Positions 27,015 to 35,933 of a stretch of DNA of 64,000 nucleotides are shown here, in pieces. Position numbers and translations under genes: made by a program. The stretch is taken from the NCBI RefSeq assembly GCF_016728505.1, contig NZ_CP068159.1:2294001-2358000 (forward strand). The letters are read 5' to 3'. The notes under the pieces were generated by a model, which saw nothing but the letters and a program-made list of their open reading frames with translations, was not told where the DNA came from and did no database searches. The stretch's first letter is position 1; the number at the start of each line of letters is the position of its first letter. Source of the DNA: Corynebacterium riegelii. GTDB taxonomy: Bacteria; Actinomycetota; Actinomycetes; Mycobacteriales; Mycobacteriaceae.

Positions 27015-28607
27015 TTAGTTCGCTGCGGCGTCGGCTTTATCGGCCTTGCCAGCTTCCTCGGCCTTATCAGCCTCGGCCTTGTCGATGCCGTCACGAGCGG
27101 CAGCAACGTCGGCAGGGTCAAAACCGTCGTCGGTGATTTCTACGGTCTCGCCGACGCGGTCCTTGTAGTCTTCCGGCCAGTTGATCACGATGTCGCCAGC
27201 CTTGAGCTCACCGCCGGTGATGGCAATGTCGATGTCGTTGGAGGCGCCGGTTTCAACGGTGCGGACTTCGACCTTGCCTGAGCGGGCGTCGTCAGCGTCG
27301 GTGGCCAGGACGAGGATCTGCTTCTTGCCGCCTTCTTCAAATACGGCGTCTGCCGGCACGTTGAGTGCGTTGTCGGATTCCGCGGTGATGATCTCAGCGC
27401 GTGCCGTGCCGCCCAAGAGCAGGCCCTCGGTGTCACCGGTGACCTCGATTTCCACTGGGAAGACCACTGCGGCATCGCCGCCGCCCTGCATGGCGTTCTT
27501 CGGGTCGCTCGGGGTAGCTGCCGCCGGGGAGATGCGGGTGACGCGACCTGCGAACTCCTTCTTGCCCGTGGCCGTGGAGGTGAACACCACGCGGTTCCCC
27601 TTTGCCACGTTAGGCACGTCCGCTTCGCGCAGCTCGGCGCGAATCAGCAGACGCGAGTCATCTGCAAGGCTGAGTACGCGCCCCTGTGGGATGTCGCCTT
27701 CCTGGACGTCCACGCTGGTGACTACGCCGTTAATCGGCGAGTAGATGGTGGCTTCCTTCACCTGGTACTCCAGGGTGCCGTCACCGGCCTCCAGCTGTGC
27801 CATCTCTGCCTGGCGGGAGGCGGAGTTGACCTGCGCCTGGAGCTGGCTGCGCTCTTGCTCGACCTGCGCACGCGCCGCAGCCAGGTTCGCCTTTGCATCC
27901 TGCAGTGCGGCGTAGGCTTCTTCAACGCCCACTGCTGCACCTACGGCAGGTACGTTTGGCGCGGCCGGTGCCGGCGCGGGTGCCGGTGCTGGCGCGGATT
28001 CAACGCCAGGCAGCTGGAATGGTGGCGGCACTTGCTCTGGGTAGAGGTAGGCGCCAAACATGTCGCCGATGCGCGAGGAGATGCGTACAAGGCGCGGGCC
28101 ACCGTTGGCGGCTACAGCTGCGTCATACGCAGCCTGCGCCTGGTCCACCTGTGCTTGGGCTTGGCGGATGGTGGGATTCGTGCCGTCATTAAGACTCTGG
28201 TTCAGCGCGTTGAGCTGGGCCTGCGCCTGTTCAACGCCCGCCTGGGCTTCAGCCTGTGCGTTCGCCTGCTGGCGTTCCTGGACTGCCAGCTGGCGCTCCA
28301 GCTGCTCGGTGTCCATGGCGGCCAGGAACTGTTCCACCTGAACGCGGTCACCCGGCGCGACGGCGATGGTGCGCACCTCAGACTGCAGTGGTGTGGTGAT
28401 GGACACGGCGCGCACAGGCGCGATCGTGCCGTTGACTACCACACTGTCGGTTACGCCTTCTGCGCTGGCGATGGTGTAGTCACCTGGGGCAAGGCCATCT
28501 CCGGCTGCCCCGTTTTCGCCACCGCTCACACCGCAGGAGGCAGCAAAGAGGCTTCCTGCCACGATGATTGCTGCGGTGGTGCGCTTAATGTGTTGCCGCT
28601 TCGCCAA
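27015..28607 (-). CDS. HlyD/MacA-family adaptor (membrane fusion) protein
   Basis: 530 residues. Signal sequence ending FAASC at Cys25, a weak lipobox, so possibly lipidated. Then a beta-barrel/lipoyl half (SEVRTIAVAPGDRVQVEQFLA), a coiled-coil hairpin rich in Gln/Ala (about 85-260) interrupted by a Pro-Ala insert (APAPAPAPAPAAP), the second lipoyl half (ATIYSPINGVVTSVDVQEGD) and beta-barrel domains; low-complexity Ala/Lys/Asp tail. TTG start at 28607 with GAGGAGAC 5-6 nt upstream. First gene of the exporter operon. Confidence 0.9.
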   Translation of the reverse strand: MAKRQHIKRTTAAIIVAGSLFAASCGVSGGENGAAGDGLAPGDYTIASAEGVTDSVVVNGTIAPVRAVSITTPLQSEVRTIAVAPGDRVQVEQFLAAMDTEQLERQLAVQERQQANAQAEAQAGVEQAQAQLNALNQSLNDGTNPTIRQAQAQVDQAQAAYDAAVAANGGPRLVRISSRIGDMFGAYLYPEQVPPPFQLPGVESAPAPAPAPAPAAPNVPAVGAAVGVEEAYAALQDAKANLAAARAQVEQERSQLQAQVNSASRQAEMAQLEAGDGTLEYQVKEATIYSPINGVVTSVDVQEGDIPQGRVLSLADDSRLLIRAELREADVPNVAKGNRVVFTSTATGKKEFAGRVTRISPAAATPSDPKNAMQGGGDAAVVFPVEIEVTGDTEGLLLGGTARAEIITAESDNALNVPADAVFEEGGKKQILVLATDADDARSGKVEVRTVETGASNDIDIAITGGELKAGDIVINWPEDYKDRVGETVEITDDGFDPADVAAARDGIDKAEADKAEEAGKADKADAAAN

Positions 28608-28647
28608 GGTGTCTCCTCACAAACAGGCTGCATTCAACTCTGGGAGA

Positions 28648-29163
28648 CTATACACCGGTGGCGGGGTGATCCCCATGCCAAGGAGTAACCGTAAAGCTGC
28701 CCCACACGGCATCGGGCGGCAGCATTTCCACAGCAGCCACATCAGTCCCATGCGCCACGTTTTTGAAGGTGTCTGATGTGTCATACGCCACTACCGCCCC
28801 GATGCGTTGGTCCGTGATTCGCGCAAACACATCGGCTCGCGTTTGGCCCGGTGGGGGTTCGGGGGTGGGGGTCAACGGGGCGTCGAGAAGCAAAAGCCCA
28901 TTGACGCGCTGCAAGCTTTCCACAGCCGCCGCCGCCTCACTTGGGCTCAGCGGGCGGGCAAAAGTGACCAGCCCGAAGGCAGGTTCGGAGCCTTGGCTTA
29001 TCGACGCCCCCGCGCGCCCCTCATACTCCGACCAACTCTCCCCCGGCTCAATGCCAAGCGTGTCGCCTTGGATGGTGGGTGGTGTGGCGGGGGTGGCAAG
29101 GCCAACGGCGTAGATGCCGGCGGCGACAAGCGCGCTACAGATCGCGAATGGTATCCAGCGCAT
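28648..29163 (-). CDS. Hypothetical protein with N-terminal membrane anchor
   Basis: About 171 residues from ATG 29163 (MRWIPFAICSALVAAGIYAV), which gives a signal-anchor or signal peptide of about 20 residues. The remaining domain is acidic with GESWSEYEGRAGAS and RADVFARITDQRIGAVVAYD. Not recognised; likely extracytoplasmic. It overlaps the 3' end of rluD by 29 bp, so the two are likely co-transcribed. The longer ORF starting at 29232 is rejected as lying deeper inside rluD. Confidence 0.6.
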   Translation of the reverse strand: MRWIPFAICSALVAAGIYAVGLATPATPPTIQGDTLGIEPGESWSEYEGRAGASISQGSEPAFGLVTFARPLSPSEAAAAVESLQRVNGLLLLDAPLTPTPEPPPGQTRADVFARITDQRIGAVVAYDTSDTFKNVAHGTDVAAVEMLPPDAVWGSFTVTPWHGDHPATGV

Positions 29164-30064
29164 GCTGCAGATCATCCGGGTACGGGGACTCAACCACCAT
29201 GTAATCGCCAGTGCGCGGGTGGGTGAAACCAAGCTTCGTGGCGTGCAACCACTGGCGCTTCAGCCCCAGGGTTTTGGCCAGATTCGGGTCGCAGCCGTAC
29301 ATCGGATCACCTGCGCACGGATGGCCAACGGCGGACATATGGACGCGGATCTGGTGCGTACGGCCGGTTTCCAGGTGGACTTCCAACAGGCTTGCGTGGC
29401 GGAAGGCCTCGATGACTTCGTAGTGGGTCACGCTCGGGCGGCCGTCATCAACCACCGCAAACTTCCAGCCGGAGGACGGGTGGCGGCCAATCGGCGCGTC
29501 GATGGTGCCCACAATCGGATCCGGCAAGCCTTGGATAAGCGCGTGGTAGGTCTTGTCCACCGTGCGCTCTTTAAAGGCGCGCTTGAGCACTGAATATCCG
29601 GAAATGCTGTTGGCCACCACCATCACGCCCGAAGTACCCACATCCAGGCGCTGGACGATGCCTTTGCGCTCCGGCGGGCCAGCGTCTGGAAGCGTAAAGC
29701 CCATCGCCTGCAGACCACCGACAACAGTCGGGCCCTCCCAGCCCAACGTGGGGTGCGCGGCCACACCAACCGGCTTGTCCACCGCAATTACGTCATCATC
29801 CTGGTACAAGATGGTCAGCCCATCGACGGGCTCCGCCTTCGGCATGGGGGTGGTTTTCGGCTCTGGCAGGGTCGCCTCCAGCATCACACCGGCATCAACG
29901 CGGTGGGATTTGGCAACCGGGCGTGAGTCAATGAGTACGTCGCCCGCTTCCACCATTTCCGCAGCCACGGTGCGAGAGACGCCGAAGAGTTTGCTCAGCG
30001 CGGCGTCTACACGCATGCCGCTTAAGCCTTCAGGCACGGGCAGCGAACGAAAATCTCCGCTCAT
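29135..30064 (-). CDS. rluD: RluA/RluD-family 23S rRNA pseudouridine synthase
   Basis: 309 residues. N-terminal S4 RNA-binding domain (about 15-70, MRVDAALSKLFGVSRTVAAEMV) and a catalytic domain with the active Asp in VQRLDVGTSGVM; other family motifs are VDKPVGVAAHPT and ETGRTHQIRVH. The residue before RLD is Gln rather than the more common His. Overlaps lspA by 4 bp, as is usual for the lspA-rluD pair. RluD-like activity on helix 69 of 23S rRNA is inferred; the exact target uridines are not shown by sequence. Confidence 0.88.
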   Translation of the reverse strand: MSGDFRSLPVPEGLSGMRVDAALSKLFGVSRTVAAEMVEAGDVLIDSRPVAKSHRVDAGVMLEATLPEPKTTPMPKAEPVDGLTILYQDDDVIAVDKPVGVAAHPTLGWEGPTVVGGLQAMGFTLPDAGPPERKGIVQRLDVGTSGVMVVANSISGYSVLKRAFKERTVDKTYHALIQGLPDPIVGTIDAPIGRHPSSGWKFAVVDDGRPSVTHYEVIEAFRHASLLEVHLETGRTHQIRVHMSAVGHPCAGDPMYGCDPNLAKTLGLKRQWLHATKLGFTHPRTGDYMVVESPYPDDLQHALDTIRDL

Positions 30065-30555
30065 TTCGTGCGCTCCTTGCTCGAGGCACGGAACTCCGTG
30101 ACAAACATGGCCACAACAAACACCACCACGCCGACGGTAATGCAGGCATCTGCAATGTTGAACACGGCGAAACTGCCCACAGAGATGTAGTCCACCACGT
30201 GCCCAAACCAGAAGCCGGGCTCACGAAACAGGCGGTCGCACAGGTTACCTAGCGCGCCACCGGCGATCAGGCCGATGCCAATGGCTTCCCACTTGTTGGT
30301 CAGCTTCGGCGCGTACAGTAGGGCGCCAACCACGAAGACAAGCTGAATGGCGGTAAACAGCCACGTCATATTCTCCCCCATGGAGAACGCGGCACCCGGG
30401 TTAAACAGCAGGTAGAAGCGGAACCAATCCCCAATAATGTTGACAGCTTGCCCCGGCTCCAGCCAGGACAGCATCACCTGTTTGACCACTTGATCTATAG
30501 CGGCAGCCACGACCATGATCACCGCGACCAGCCCGAGGAAGTTACGTCCTTTCAT
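30061..30555 (-). CDS. lspA: Lipoprotein signal peptidase II
   Basis: 164-residue integral membrane aspartic protease that removes the signal peptide of diacylglyceryl prolipoproteins. Four membrane helices. The catalytic Asp residues are in GNLCDRLFR and FNIADACIT; LLFNPGAAFSM is also conserved. ATG 30555 is 9 nt after a TACAGT -10, so the long upstream ORF is not used. The window encodes several predicted substrates, including three adjacent ones (30610, 33285, 34996). Overlaps rluD. Confidence 0.95.
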   Translation of the reverse strand: MKGRNFLGLVAVIMVVAAAIDQVVKQVMLSWLEPGQAVNIIGDWFRFYLLFNPGAAFSMGENMTWLFTAIQLVFVVGALLYAPKLTNKWEAIGIGLIAGGALGNLCDRLFREPGFWFGHVVDYISVGSFAVFNIADACITVGVVVFVVAMFVTEFRASSKERTK

Positions 30556-30564
30556 CACCGACAC

Positions 30565-30603
30565 ACTGTAGCCGCAAGATCTATAGGTGGTGTGGGGTAG
30601 GTT
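30565..30603. promoter_or_regulatory. Divergent leaderless promoters of lspA and a lipoprotein gene
   Basis: Minus strand: TACAGT (30570-30565), 9 nt, lspA ATG at 30555. Plus strand: TAGGTT (30598-30603), 6 nt, GTG at 30610. The whole intergenic region is 54 bp. Confidence 0.5.
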
Positions 30604-30609
30604 CAGAAT

Positions 30610-31560
30610 GTGCTGAAAAACCGTCTTCGCGCTTGCGCCGCCGCTGTCCTTACTCTTGCTCTCACCGCCTGTGGGGGCACGACCGACCTGTTGGAGGGTG
30701 TTCCGTCCTTCCCCGTTGATGCCCCGCAGGTGGCTTTGGTGAGCCCCGGTGACAACCCGCAGATGTTGGCATACCAGGATGCCGAGGAGCCGTGGGAGGC
30801 CAACGTGGTGGTCTCCGGAGGCGTGGCGCAGGCTGCCGCGCCGAAGGATGATGCAAACTTTGACGCCACCGCGCCTGCAGGCGGCGACGTAATGGAAACG
30901 GATCTCACTCTGACGGTGACGTCGGGGCCAGCTCGCGCGCCGCAGGATGGTGAGGAAGACGCCGCGCGCGAGGTGGAACTGATCACCCGCGGCGGCGGCC
31001 ACACTGATCTGGATCTTGGGCTGCAAGTGGCGGGCAATGACGGCTTCACCATGCGTTGGCGCGCAGCGGAATCCGGTGCGGTGCAGTCGGTGAAGATGCT
31101 GCCGCCGGTGGATTCGCCGGAGGCTGGCCGCGAGGTTGTGGAGCGCGCGCTGCTGAGCGTGATGAATTCCACCGTGGTCTTCCCTAAAGAGCCCGTTGGT
31201 GTTGGCGGCCAGTGGACGGTGACCACGCGCGTGACGGGTGATGCCGCGATGGTGCGCACCACAACCTACACCGTGCGTGAGATCAACGGCAGCGACGTCC
31301 ACCTGGATGTGGATATTGAAGAGTCCCCCACCCAGAAGGAACTGCGCATTGACAATGAGGTTGCCGGTGATTTGGACGGCGCAATGCTCAGCGTGGAGTC
31401 CACCTCAACTACCTCTACCGGCGAGCTGACGGTGGACCTGACCAAGCCACTGCCCACAGGCGGCCGGATCGCCGCCACCACGCGTTTGGTGTACGCCGGT
31501 GAGGACACGCAGTTCCGCATTGTCCAAGACGTTACTAACGCTGTGACGTACGGAAAGTAG
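30610..31560 (+). CDS. Putative lipoprotein, unknown function
   Basis: 316 residues from GTG 30610. Type II signal peptide with lipobox LTAC and Cys21. The mature part is beta-rich with many Thr/Val strands (VMETDLTLTVTSGPA, GGQWTVTTRVTGDAAMVRT, STTSTGELTVDLTKPLP), consistent with an extracytoplasmic beta-sandwich. No enzymatic motif was seen. The ABC-F gene starts 9 bp downstream, so they are probably co-transcribed. Confidence 0.75.
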   Translation: MLKNRLRACAAAVLTLALTACGGTTDLLEGVPSFPVDAPQVALVSPGDNPQMLAYQDAEEPWEANVVVSGGVAQAAAPKDDANFDATAPAGGDVMETDLTLTVTSGPARAPQDGEEDAAREVELITRGGGHTDLDLGLQVAGNDGFTMRWRAAESGAVQSVKMLPPVDSPEAGREVVERALLSVMNSTVVFPKEPVGVGGQWTVTTRVTGDAAMVRTTTYTVREINGSDVHLDVDIEESPTQKELRIDNEVAGDLDGAMLSVESTSTTSTGELTVDLTKPLPTGGRIAATTRLVYAGEDTQFRIVQDVTNAVTYGK

Positions 31561-31569
31561 GATTTCTCC

Positions 31570-33267
31570 ATGGTTGCCCCTTTACACATTGGCCTTGATG
31601 GCATTTCGTTTTCTTACCCTGGTGGCCACCGGGTGCTCACGGACATTTCCTTTGCCGTGCCGTCCGGCTCCGTCACGGGATTGATTGGTGAAAACGGCGC
31701 GGGCAAATCCACCCTGCTTGGGGTGATCTCCGGCGAGCTGACTCCGGATGCGGGGGTGCTGATCACCCCTGAGGTGACCGGGTTCATTGCCCAGGAGACG
31801 TCGCTGCCGTTTTCCGAGCCAGCACAGATGCTTATCGACGCTGCCGTGGCCGAACTCCGCGCCATCGAATCCGAGATCACCACCTTGAGCGAGCGTATGG
31901 CCACCGAGCCGGATAACACGACGGTGGCCGAGGAGTTTGACCGTGCGTTGGCGCGCGCGGAGAACTCGGGCCTGTGGGAGCTGGATGCGCGTATTGCCAC
32001 GGTGCTCGCTGGTTTAGGGTTGGCGAACGTTCCGCTTTCCACCCCGCTGGGCGAGATGAGTGGTGGCCAGCGCCGTCGCTTCGCGCTGGCGACGCTGCTG
32101 CTGCGCCCGGTGGACGCCATGGTGCTCGATGAGCCGACGAACCACCTTGATGATGAGGCGGTGGACTTCCTCATCGGCGAGCTGGAGGCGTTCAAAGGCC
32201 CGGTGCTCGCCGCGTCGCATGACCGCTACTTCCTGGACACGGCGTGTGATGGCATTGTGGATCTGGATCCTGGTTTGGGCCCGGAGGGCGGCTATGGCGA
32301 GGAGACCCGCCAGGGCGCGCGCTTTACGGGTGCGTTTAGTGATTATCTGAAAGCGCGTGAGGCTCGCCGCGCGCGCTGGGAAACTGACTACGCCGCCCAG
32401 GAACATGAGCGCGAGCGTTTAGAGAAAGCCAGCAACCAGACCGCCGAGGATGTTTTTCACTCACACGAAAACAAGACGGAGACCCGCAAGGCGGCGAAGT
32501 TCTACGCGGACCGCGCGGCGAAGACGGTGACCGGGCGGCGTCGTGCGGCGGAGCAGCGTTTGGAGGCACTGGAGCGCGAGGCCATTCCGGCCCCGCCGAC
32601 CGCACTGAAGTTCCGTGGGCTTCCGCCGCATGCCGCCACGTCTATTGGTGTGCCGGCTATTCACGCCATCAACCTGCGTGTGCCTGAGCGCCTCTCGCCG
32701 CTTTCCATCAAGGTGCAGCCGGGCCAGCAGTTGCTTGTGGAGGGCCCGAACGGCTCCGGCAAGTCCACGCTGTTGAAGATTTTGGATGGCACTCTGCAGG
32801 ACTATGAGGGTGAGCTCATCATCCCCGAGGAGCTCACCGTCGCGCGCCTGGCGCAGGACGATGACTGGGAGAACCTCGAACTGACTGCCGCGGAAATGTT
32901 TGCCGCACACACCCCCGCCGGCTCCCCCGACCTGGTGGAGATGGGGTTGATGAATGAGGAGCAGGCGGCGAAGAAGCTTGAGGATTTGTCGCTTGGCCAG
33001 CGCCGCCGCGTCTCCCTTGGCATCATCTTGGCCTCTCCGCCGGACTTGTTGCTTCTCGACGAGCCAACGAACCACCTCTCCCTCGCCCTAGCCGAGGAGC
33101 TCGAAGCTGCCTTGGTGGACTTCGCTGGCACCGTCGTGATCACCAGCCATGACCGTTGGGTGCGCCGCCAGTGGCGCCGCCGGAGCGAGCAGGGCGATTC
33201 CCGCGCACGCGTGCTGGCGTTGGCCACGATGTGGACGCAGGAGCTGTGGCGTGAGGACCGCGACTAA
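31570..33267 (+). CDS. ABC-F family ATPase
   Basis: 565 residues with two nucleotide-binding domains and no membrane segments. NBD1: Walker A GENGAGKST, signature MSGGQRRR, Walker B AMVLDEPTNHLDD. The linker (about 255-345) is charged. NBD2: GPNGSGKST, LSLGQRRRVSLG, LLLLDEPTNHLS and ITSHDRW. ABC-F proteins bind the ribosomal E site and act in translation or antibiotic protection; resemblance is to the actinobacterial TlrC/OleB-like group, but resistance cannot be inferred from sequence alone. The C-terminal tail after the H-loop is Arg-rich. Confidence 0.9.
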   Translation: MVAPLHIGLDGISFSYPGGHRVLTDISFAVPSGSVTGLIGENGAGKSTLLGVISGELTPDAGVLITPEVTGFIAQETSLPFSEPAQMLIDAAVAELRAIESEITTLSERMATEPDNTTVAEEFDRALARAENSGLWELDARIATVLAGLGLANVPLSTPLGEMSGGQRRRFALATLLLRPVDAMVLDEPTNHLDDEAVDFLIGELEAFKGPVLAASHDRYFLDTACDGIVDLDPGLGPEGGYGEETRQGARFTGAFSDYLKAREARRARWETDYAAQEHERERLEKASNQTAEDVFHSHENKTETRKAAKFYADRAAKTVTGRRRAAEQRLEALEREAIPAPPTALKFRGLPPHAATSIGVPAIHAINLRVPERLSPLSIKVQPGQQLLVEGPNGSGKSTLLKILDGTLQDYEGELIIPEELTVARLAQDDDWENLELTAAEMFAAHTPAGSPDLVEMGLMNEEQAAKKLEDLSLGQRRRVSLGIILASPPDLLLLDEPTNHLSLALAEELEAALVDFAGTVVITSHDRWVRRQWRRRSEQGDSRARVLALATMWTQELWREDRD

Positions 33268-33273
33268 CTGGCA

Positions 33274-33279
33274 TACTGT
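33274..33279 (+). promoter_or_regulatory. -10 box of the protease gene, leaderless start
   Basis: TACTGT lies 5 nt before the GTG at 33285; CATACT, two bases earlier, gives a 7-nt spacing. No Shine-Dalgarno sequence. Confidence 0.4.
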
Positions 33280-33284
33280 TTGCT

Positions 33285-34442
33285 GTGAAATCCTGTAAAG
33301 CTCTTGGCAGCATCCTCGCAGTTTCAGCGCTGACCCTTTCGGGCTGCAGCAACTCTGGTGACACAGACATTGTGTACGAGACCAGTACGCAGTGGGTGGA
33401 GCCCACCGATGAGCAGACCACTGGCGCTCTGAAGCGCAACGAGATTGCGTTGGCTTGCGAGGACGAGCTGGCCTACTTCTTGGACACCACAGGCTACGAG
33501 TTTGATTACCTTTCTGCAGACCCGTTGTCGCTGCCGATGTCTGTAGTGAACACTTCAAGCTATGACGGTCCGGTGAGTGCTTCTATTAGCAGCCCGGCAT
33601 ATTCAGGCACGTTTAGCTTTGAGTGCTCGACTGACGGCTACACTACCGAGGTAGACCAGATTGAGCTTCCGGACCCACGCGAAGCTACGCAGGTGACCAC
33701 CCAGGCCGCACCCACACAGACTGCGGTGCCCATCGCGCCGAGGCAGATTGACCCGCAGAACTACGACTCGGGCCGCAGCGCGCGCGATAACGACGGCGGC
33801 ATTAGATACCACAACTCTGTGGACTGGGAGTTTCTCAAAGCCCCGGGCAAAATTACGCCGGGTGCTCGCATTTACAAGGTTGGCACTTCGAGTTTCTGCT
33901 CCACGGGCTTCATTGCGTCGCTGGGTGACCGCGCGTTCATCGTTACCGCTGGTCACTGCGGTGATGTGGGTGATCAATTCCTCGTCGAAGACCGTCAGGG
34001 CAACACGCTTGTGATCGGCGAGATGGTGGAGTCCTACGTTGACTATGAAAGTGACGGCAGCATTCTTGGCGCCGACATCGGGCTGATTGAGATTTATGAT
34101 GAGGCGAAGCAATACGTCGACTCGTCGCTGCCTCCTGGGCAGCAGCTGAAGGGCTACATCACTCCCCAGTACGCGCAGCAGCAGGGCATGTTGATCTGCC
34201 GTATTGGTTCCACCACCGGATACGCATGCGGCGTTTTTGAAGATATCGGAAGCGACGGTCAGTTCTACTTCCGCAACATCGTAGACCGTGGTGATTCCGG
34301 CGGTGCCATTTTCGCCCTTGACGACAACGGGGCTTACGCACTCGGCGTGACCTCGAATGTGAGCGACTTTAACAAGACGCTCGCTGGCGGTATGGAAATC
34401 GCCAGCGCCATGGAGTACTGGGGTTTAACCCTCCACGGTTAG
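33285..34442 (+). CDS. Lipid-anchored chymotrypsin-like serine protease
   Basis: 385 residues from GTG 33285. Type II signal peptide with lipobox LSGC (Cys21). A pro/linker region (about 25-165) rich in Thr, Gln and Pro precedes an S1-type protease domain: catalytic His in FIVTAGHCGDVGD, Asp in LGADIGLIEI, Ser in VDRGDSGGAIFA. Three or more Cys residues could form disulfides. It should act outside the membrane, held by lipid; targets are unknown. Its stop overlaps the convergent lipoprotein stop by 3 bp (TTAG). Confidence 0.9.
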   Translation: MKSCKALGSILAVSALTLSGCSNSGDTDIVYETSTQWVEPTDEQTTGALKRNEIALACEDELAYFLDTTGYEFDYLSADPLSLPMSVVNTSSYDGPVSASISSPAYSGTFSFECSTDGYTTEVDQIELPDPREATQVTTQAAPTQTAVPIAPRQIDPQNYDSGRSARDNDGGIRYHNSVDWEFLKAPGKITPGARIYKVGTSSFCSTGFIASLGDRAFIVTAGHCGDVGDQFLVEDRQGNTLVIGEMVESYVDYESDGSILGADIGLIEIYDEAKQYVDSSLPPGQQLKGYITPQYAQQQGMLICRIGSTTGYACGVFEDIGSDGQFYFRNIVDRGDSGGAIFALDDNGAYALGVTSNVSDFNKTLAGGMEIASAMEYWGLTLHG

Positions 34443-34996
34443 CTCGGGTCGACCGGCGCCGGTGCTACAGGTGCGCCGGCGGCGCACATTTCAGGCACCT
34501 GGTCTGGCGATAGCGTCGAGGAGATCAGGTTGCAGGCCCACTGCTGGGACAGCTTCCAATGGCCGTCTTCGTGGACAAACATCACGTCATTAATCAGCGT
34601 CGGCTCCGTGTCCGGCGCGGTGAGGTTGACCGGTGCGAGCACCTGATTCGGCTCAAAGTCCGCCAGCACCGGGTCCACTACCTGGAACTGAGCACCGGAT
34701 TCGAGCTGGGACTGCGACATCACGTCGAACAGTTCCGGCACGGTTTCGCCGCCCTGGACGGTGAGCATGCGCTCTTCAATCGGCAGGTTCGGGTCAGCTG
34801 CGCGCTGGAGTACGCCGTTGAGTTCCTCAGCGCTCGGCAGTTCCGCAGCCGGTGCCGCGGGTGCGGCTTCCTGCGAGGTTTCCTGTTCCGCAGCGGTGGT
34901 CGGGGTCGTGTCCGTCTCCGCGTCGCCCGAGCAGGCGGCAAGCGAAAGGCTCAGTGTTACAGCCGCTATGGTGGCGGCAATCTTCGGTGCATGCAT
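34439..34996 (-). CDS. Lipoprotein with MTB12-like C-terminal domain
   Basis: 185 residues from ATG 34996. Lipobox LAAC with Cys22, a Thr/Glu/Ala/Pro linker, then a cystatin-like domain (about 60-175). The pattern LNGVLQRAADPNLPIEERM ... VMFVHEDGHWKLSQQWACNL matches the low-molecular-weight antigen MTB12 family of mycobacteria. Function of the family is unknown; secreted or surface exposed. A TACGCT -10 lies 7 nt before the ATG. Confidence 0.8.
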   Translation of the reverse strand: MHAPKIAATIAAVTLSLSLAACSGDAETDTTPTTAAEQETSQEAAPAAPAAELPSAEELNGVLQRAADPNLPIEERMLTVQGGETVPELFDVMSQSQLESGAQFQVVDPVLADFEPNQVLAPVNLTAPDTEPTLINDVMFVHEDGHWKLSQQWACNLISSTLSPDQVPEMCAAGAPVAPAPVDPS

Positions 34997-35003
34997 AGTT
35001 TCT

Positions 35004-35032
35004 AGCGTAACCCACTTCCCATCTGGCACCAT
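35004..35032. promoter_or_regulatory. Divergent start region of the MTB12-like gene and the asparaginase gene
   Basis: Minus strand: TACGCT (35009-35004), 7 nt, ATG 34996. Plus strand: the only hexamer at leaderless distance is CACCAT (35027-35032), 7 nt before ATG 35040, a weak -10. Intergenic length 43 bp. Confidence 0.4.
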
Positions 35033-35039
35033 CATTCAC

Positions 35040-35933
35040 ATGAGCAACTCCGTTCTCGTCATTGCCACGGGCGGCACCATCGCATGCACCACCAACGCCG
35101 ACGGCGCGCGCGTACCTACCCTCACCGCCGCCGACTTGATCGCACGTTCCGGCCGCAGCGCCGAGCCCTACGATGCGATCAGCCTTGACTCCTCAGCTAT
35201 CTCGTTTGCTGATTTGGACCTGCTTTTAGAGCTTTTGCTTGCCGACGCCACGTCCACCTCCCCCATCGTGCTCACCCACGGCACCGATTCTCTCGCCGAG
35301 ACCGCACTCGCCATCGACCTCGTCTTGCCCGCCGGCAGGACCGTGGTCTTGACCGGCGCCCAGCTGCCTGACGACCACCCGTATGCCGACGGCCCCGCTA
35401 ACCTCCGCGGCGCCATCGATATTGCCGCCAATCCCCCTGGCCCCGGTGCATTTGTACACTTCGGCGGCGACACCTTGCCTGCGCGTGGGCTGTACAAGTG
35501 CTCCACCCAGTCACTTCGCGCCTTCGCTTTGACCACGGATACGCCTGCTGCGCGCCCTGCGCCTGTTCCCCGCGCTCCACTCGCTGACGTGAAGGTACCC
35601 ATCCTGCGCGCGTGGCCCGGCGCGGACGCCTCGTTTGTGGACTACGTGGCCGACTCGGGTGTCGACGGCATCGTGATCGAAGCTCTCGGCTCCGGCAACG
35701 TGTCCGACCCGATGGGCGCAGCGATCGCCCGCGCCTGCGAGCGCGGTATCCCCGTAGTCATTGCAACCTCTGTCCCCCACGGTGGCGTGGAGTTTGCCTA
35801 CGGCGGTGCCGGCGGTGGTGCCACGCTGGGGACCGTCGGCGCCCTTCCCGCTGGCCCCTTAAGCGCCGGCCAGGCACGGATCGCCTTGGCTACCGCCCTG
35901 GCCAGCGGCACAGACCCGCGCCGAGTTCTCTAG
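35040..35933 (+). CDS. L-asparaginase
   Basis: 297 residues. Hydrolyses asparagine to aspartate and ammonia. The two catalytic triads of bacterial asparaginases are visible: VIATGGTIAC (first Thr) and THGTDSLAETA (Thr-Asp pair). No signal peptide, so cytoplasmic (type I-like), and slightly shorter than the usual about 325-330. ATG 35040 fits the family start; the longer ORF from 34761 would overlap the divergent gene. The stop overlaps the dinB stop (CTAG). Confidence 0.92.
   Translation: MSNSVLVIATGGTIACTTNADGARVPTLTAADLIARSGRSAEPYDAISLDSSAISFADLDLLLELLLADATSTSPIVLTHGTDSLAETALAIDLVLPAGRTVVLTGAQLPDDHPYADGPANLRGAIDIAANPPGPGAFVHFGGDTLPARGLYKCSTQSLRAFALTTDTPAARPAPVPRAPLADVKVPILRAWPGADASFVDYVADSGVDGIVIEALGSGNVSDPMGAAIARACERGIPVVIATSVPHGGVEFAYGGAGGGATLGTVGALPAGPLSAGQARIALATALASGTDPRRVL

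Noticed and set aside
30556..31302. Upstream extension of lspA
   Set aside because: The extension is antisense to the lipoprotein gene, and LspA of 164 residues is already complete.
34761..35039. Longer N-terminus for the asparaginase
   Set aside because: It would run antisense through the MTB12-like gene; the family begins at the Met 5-10 residues before ATGGTIA.
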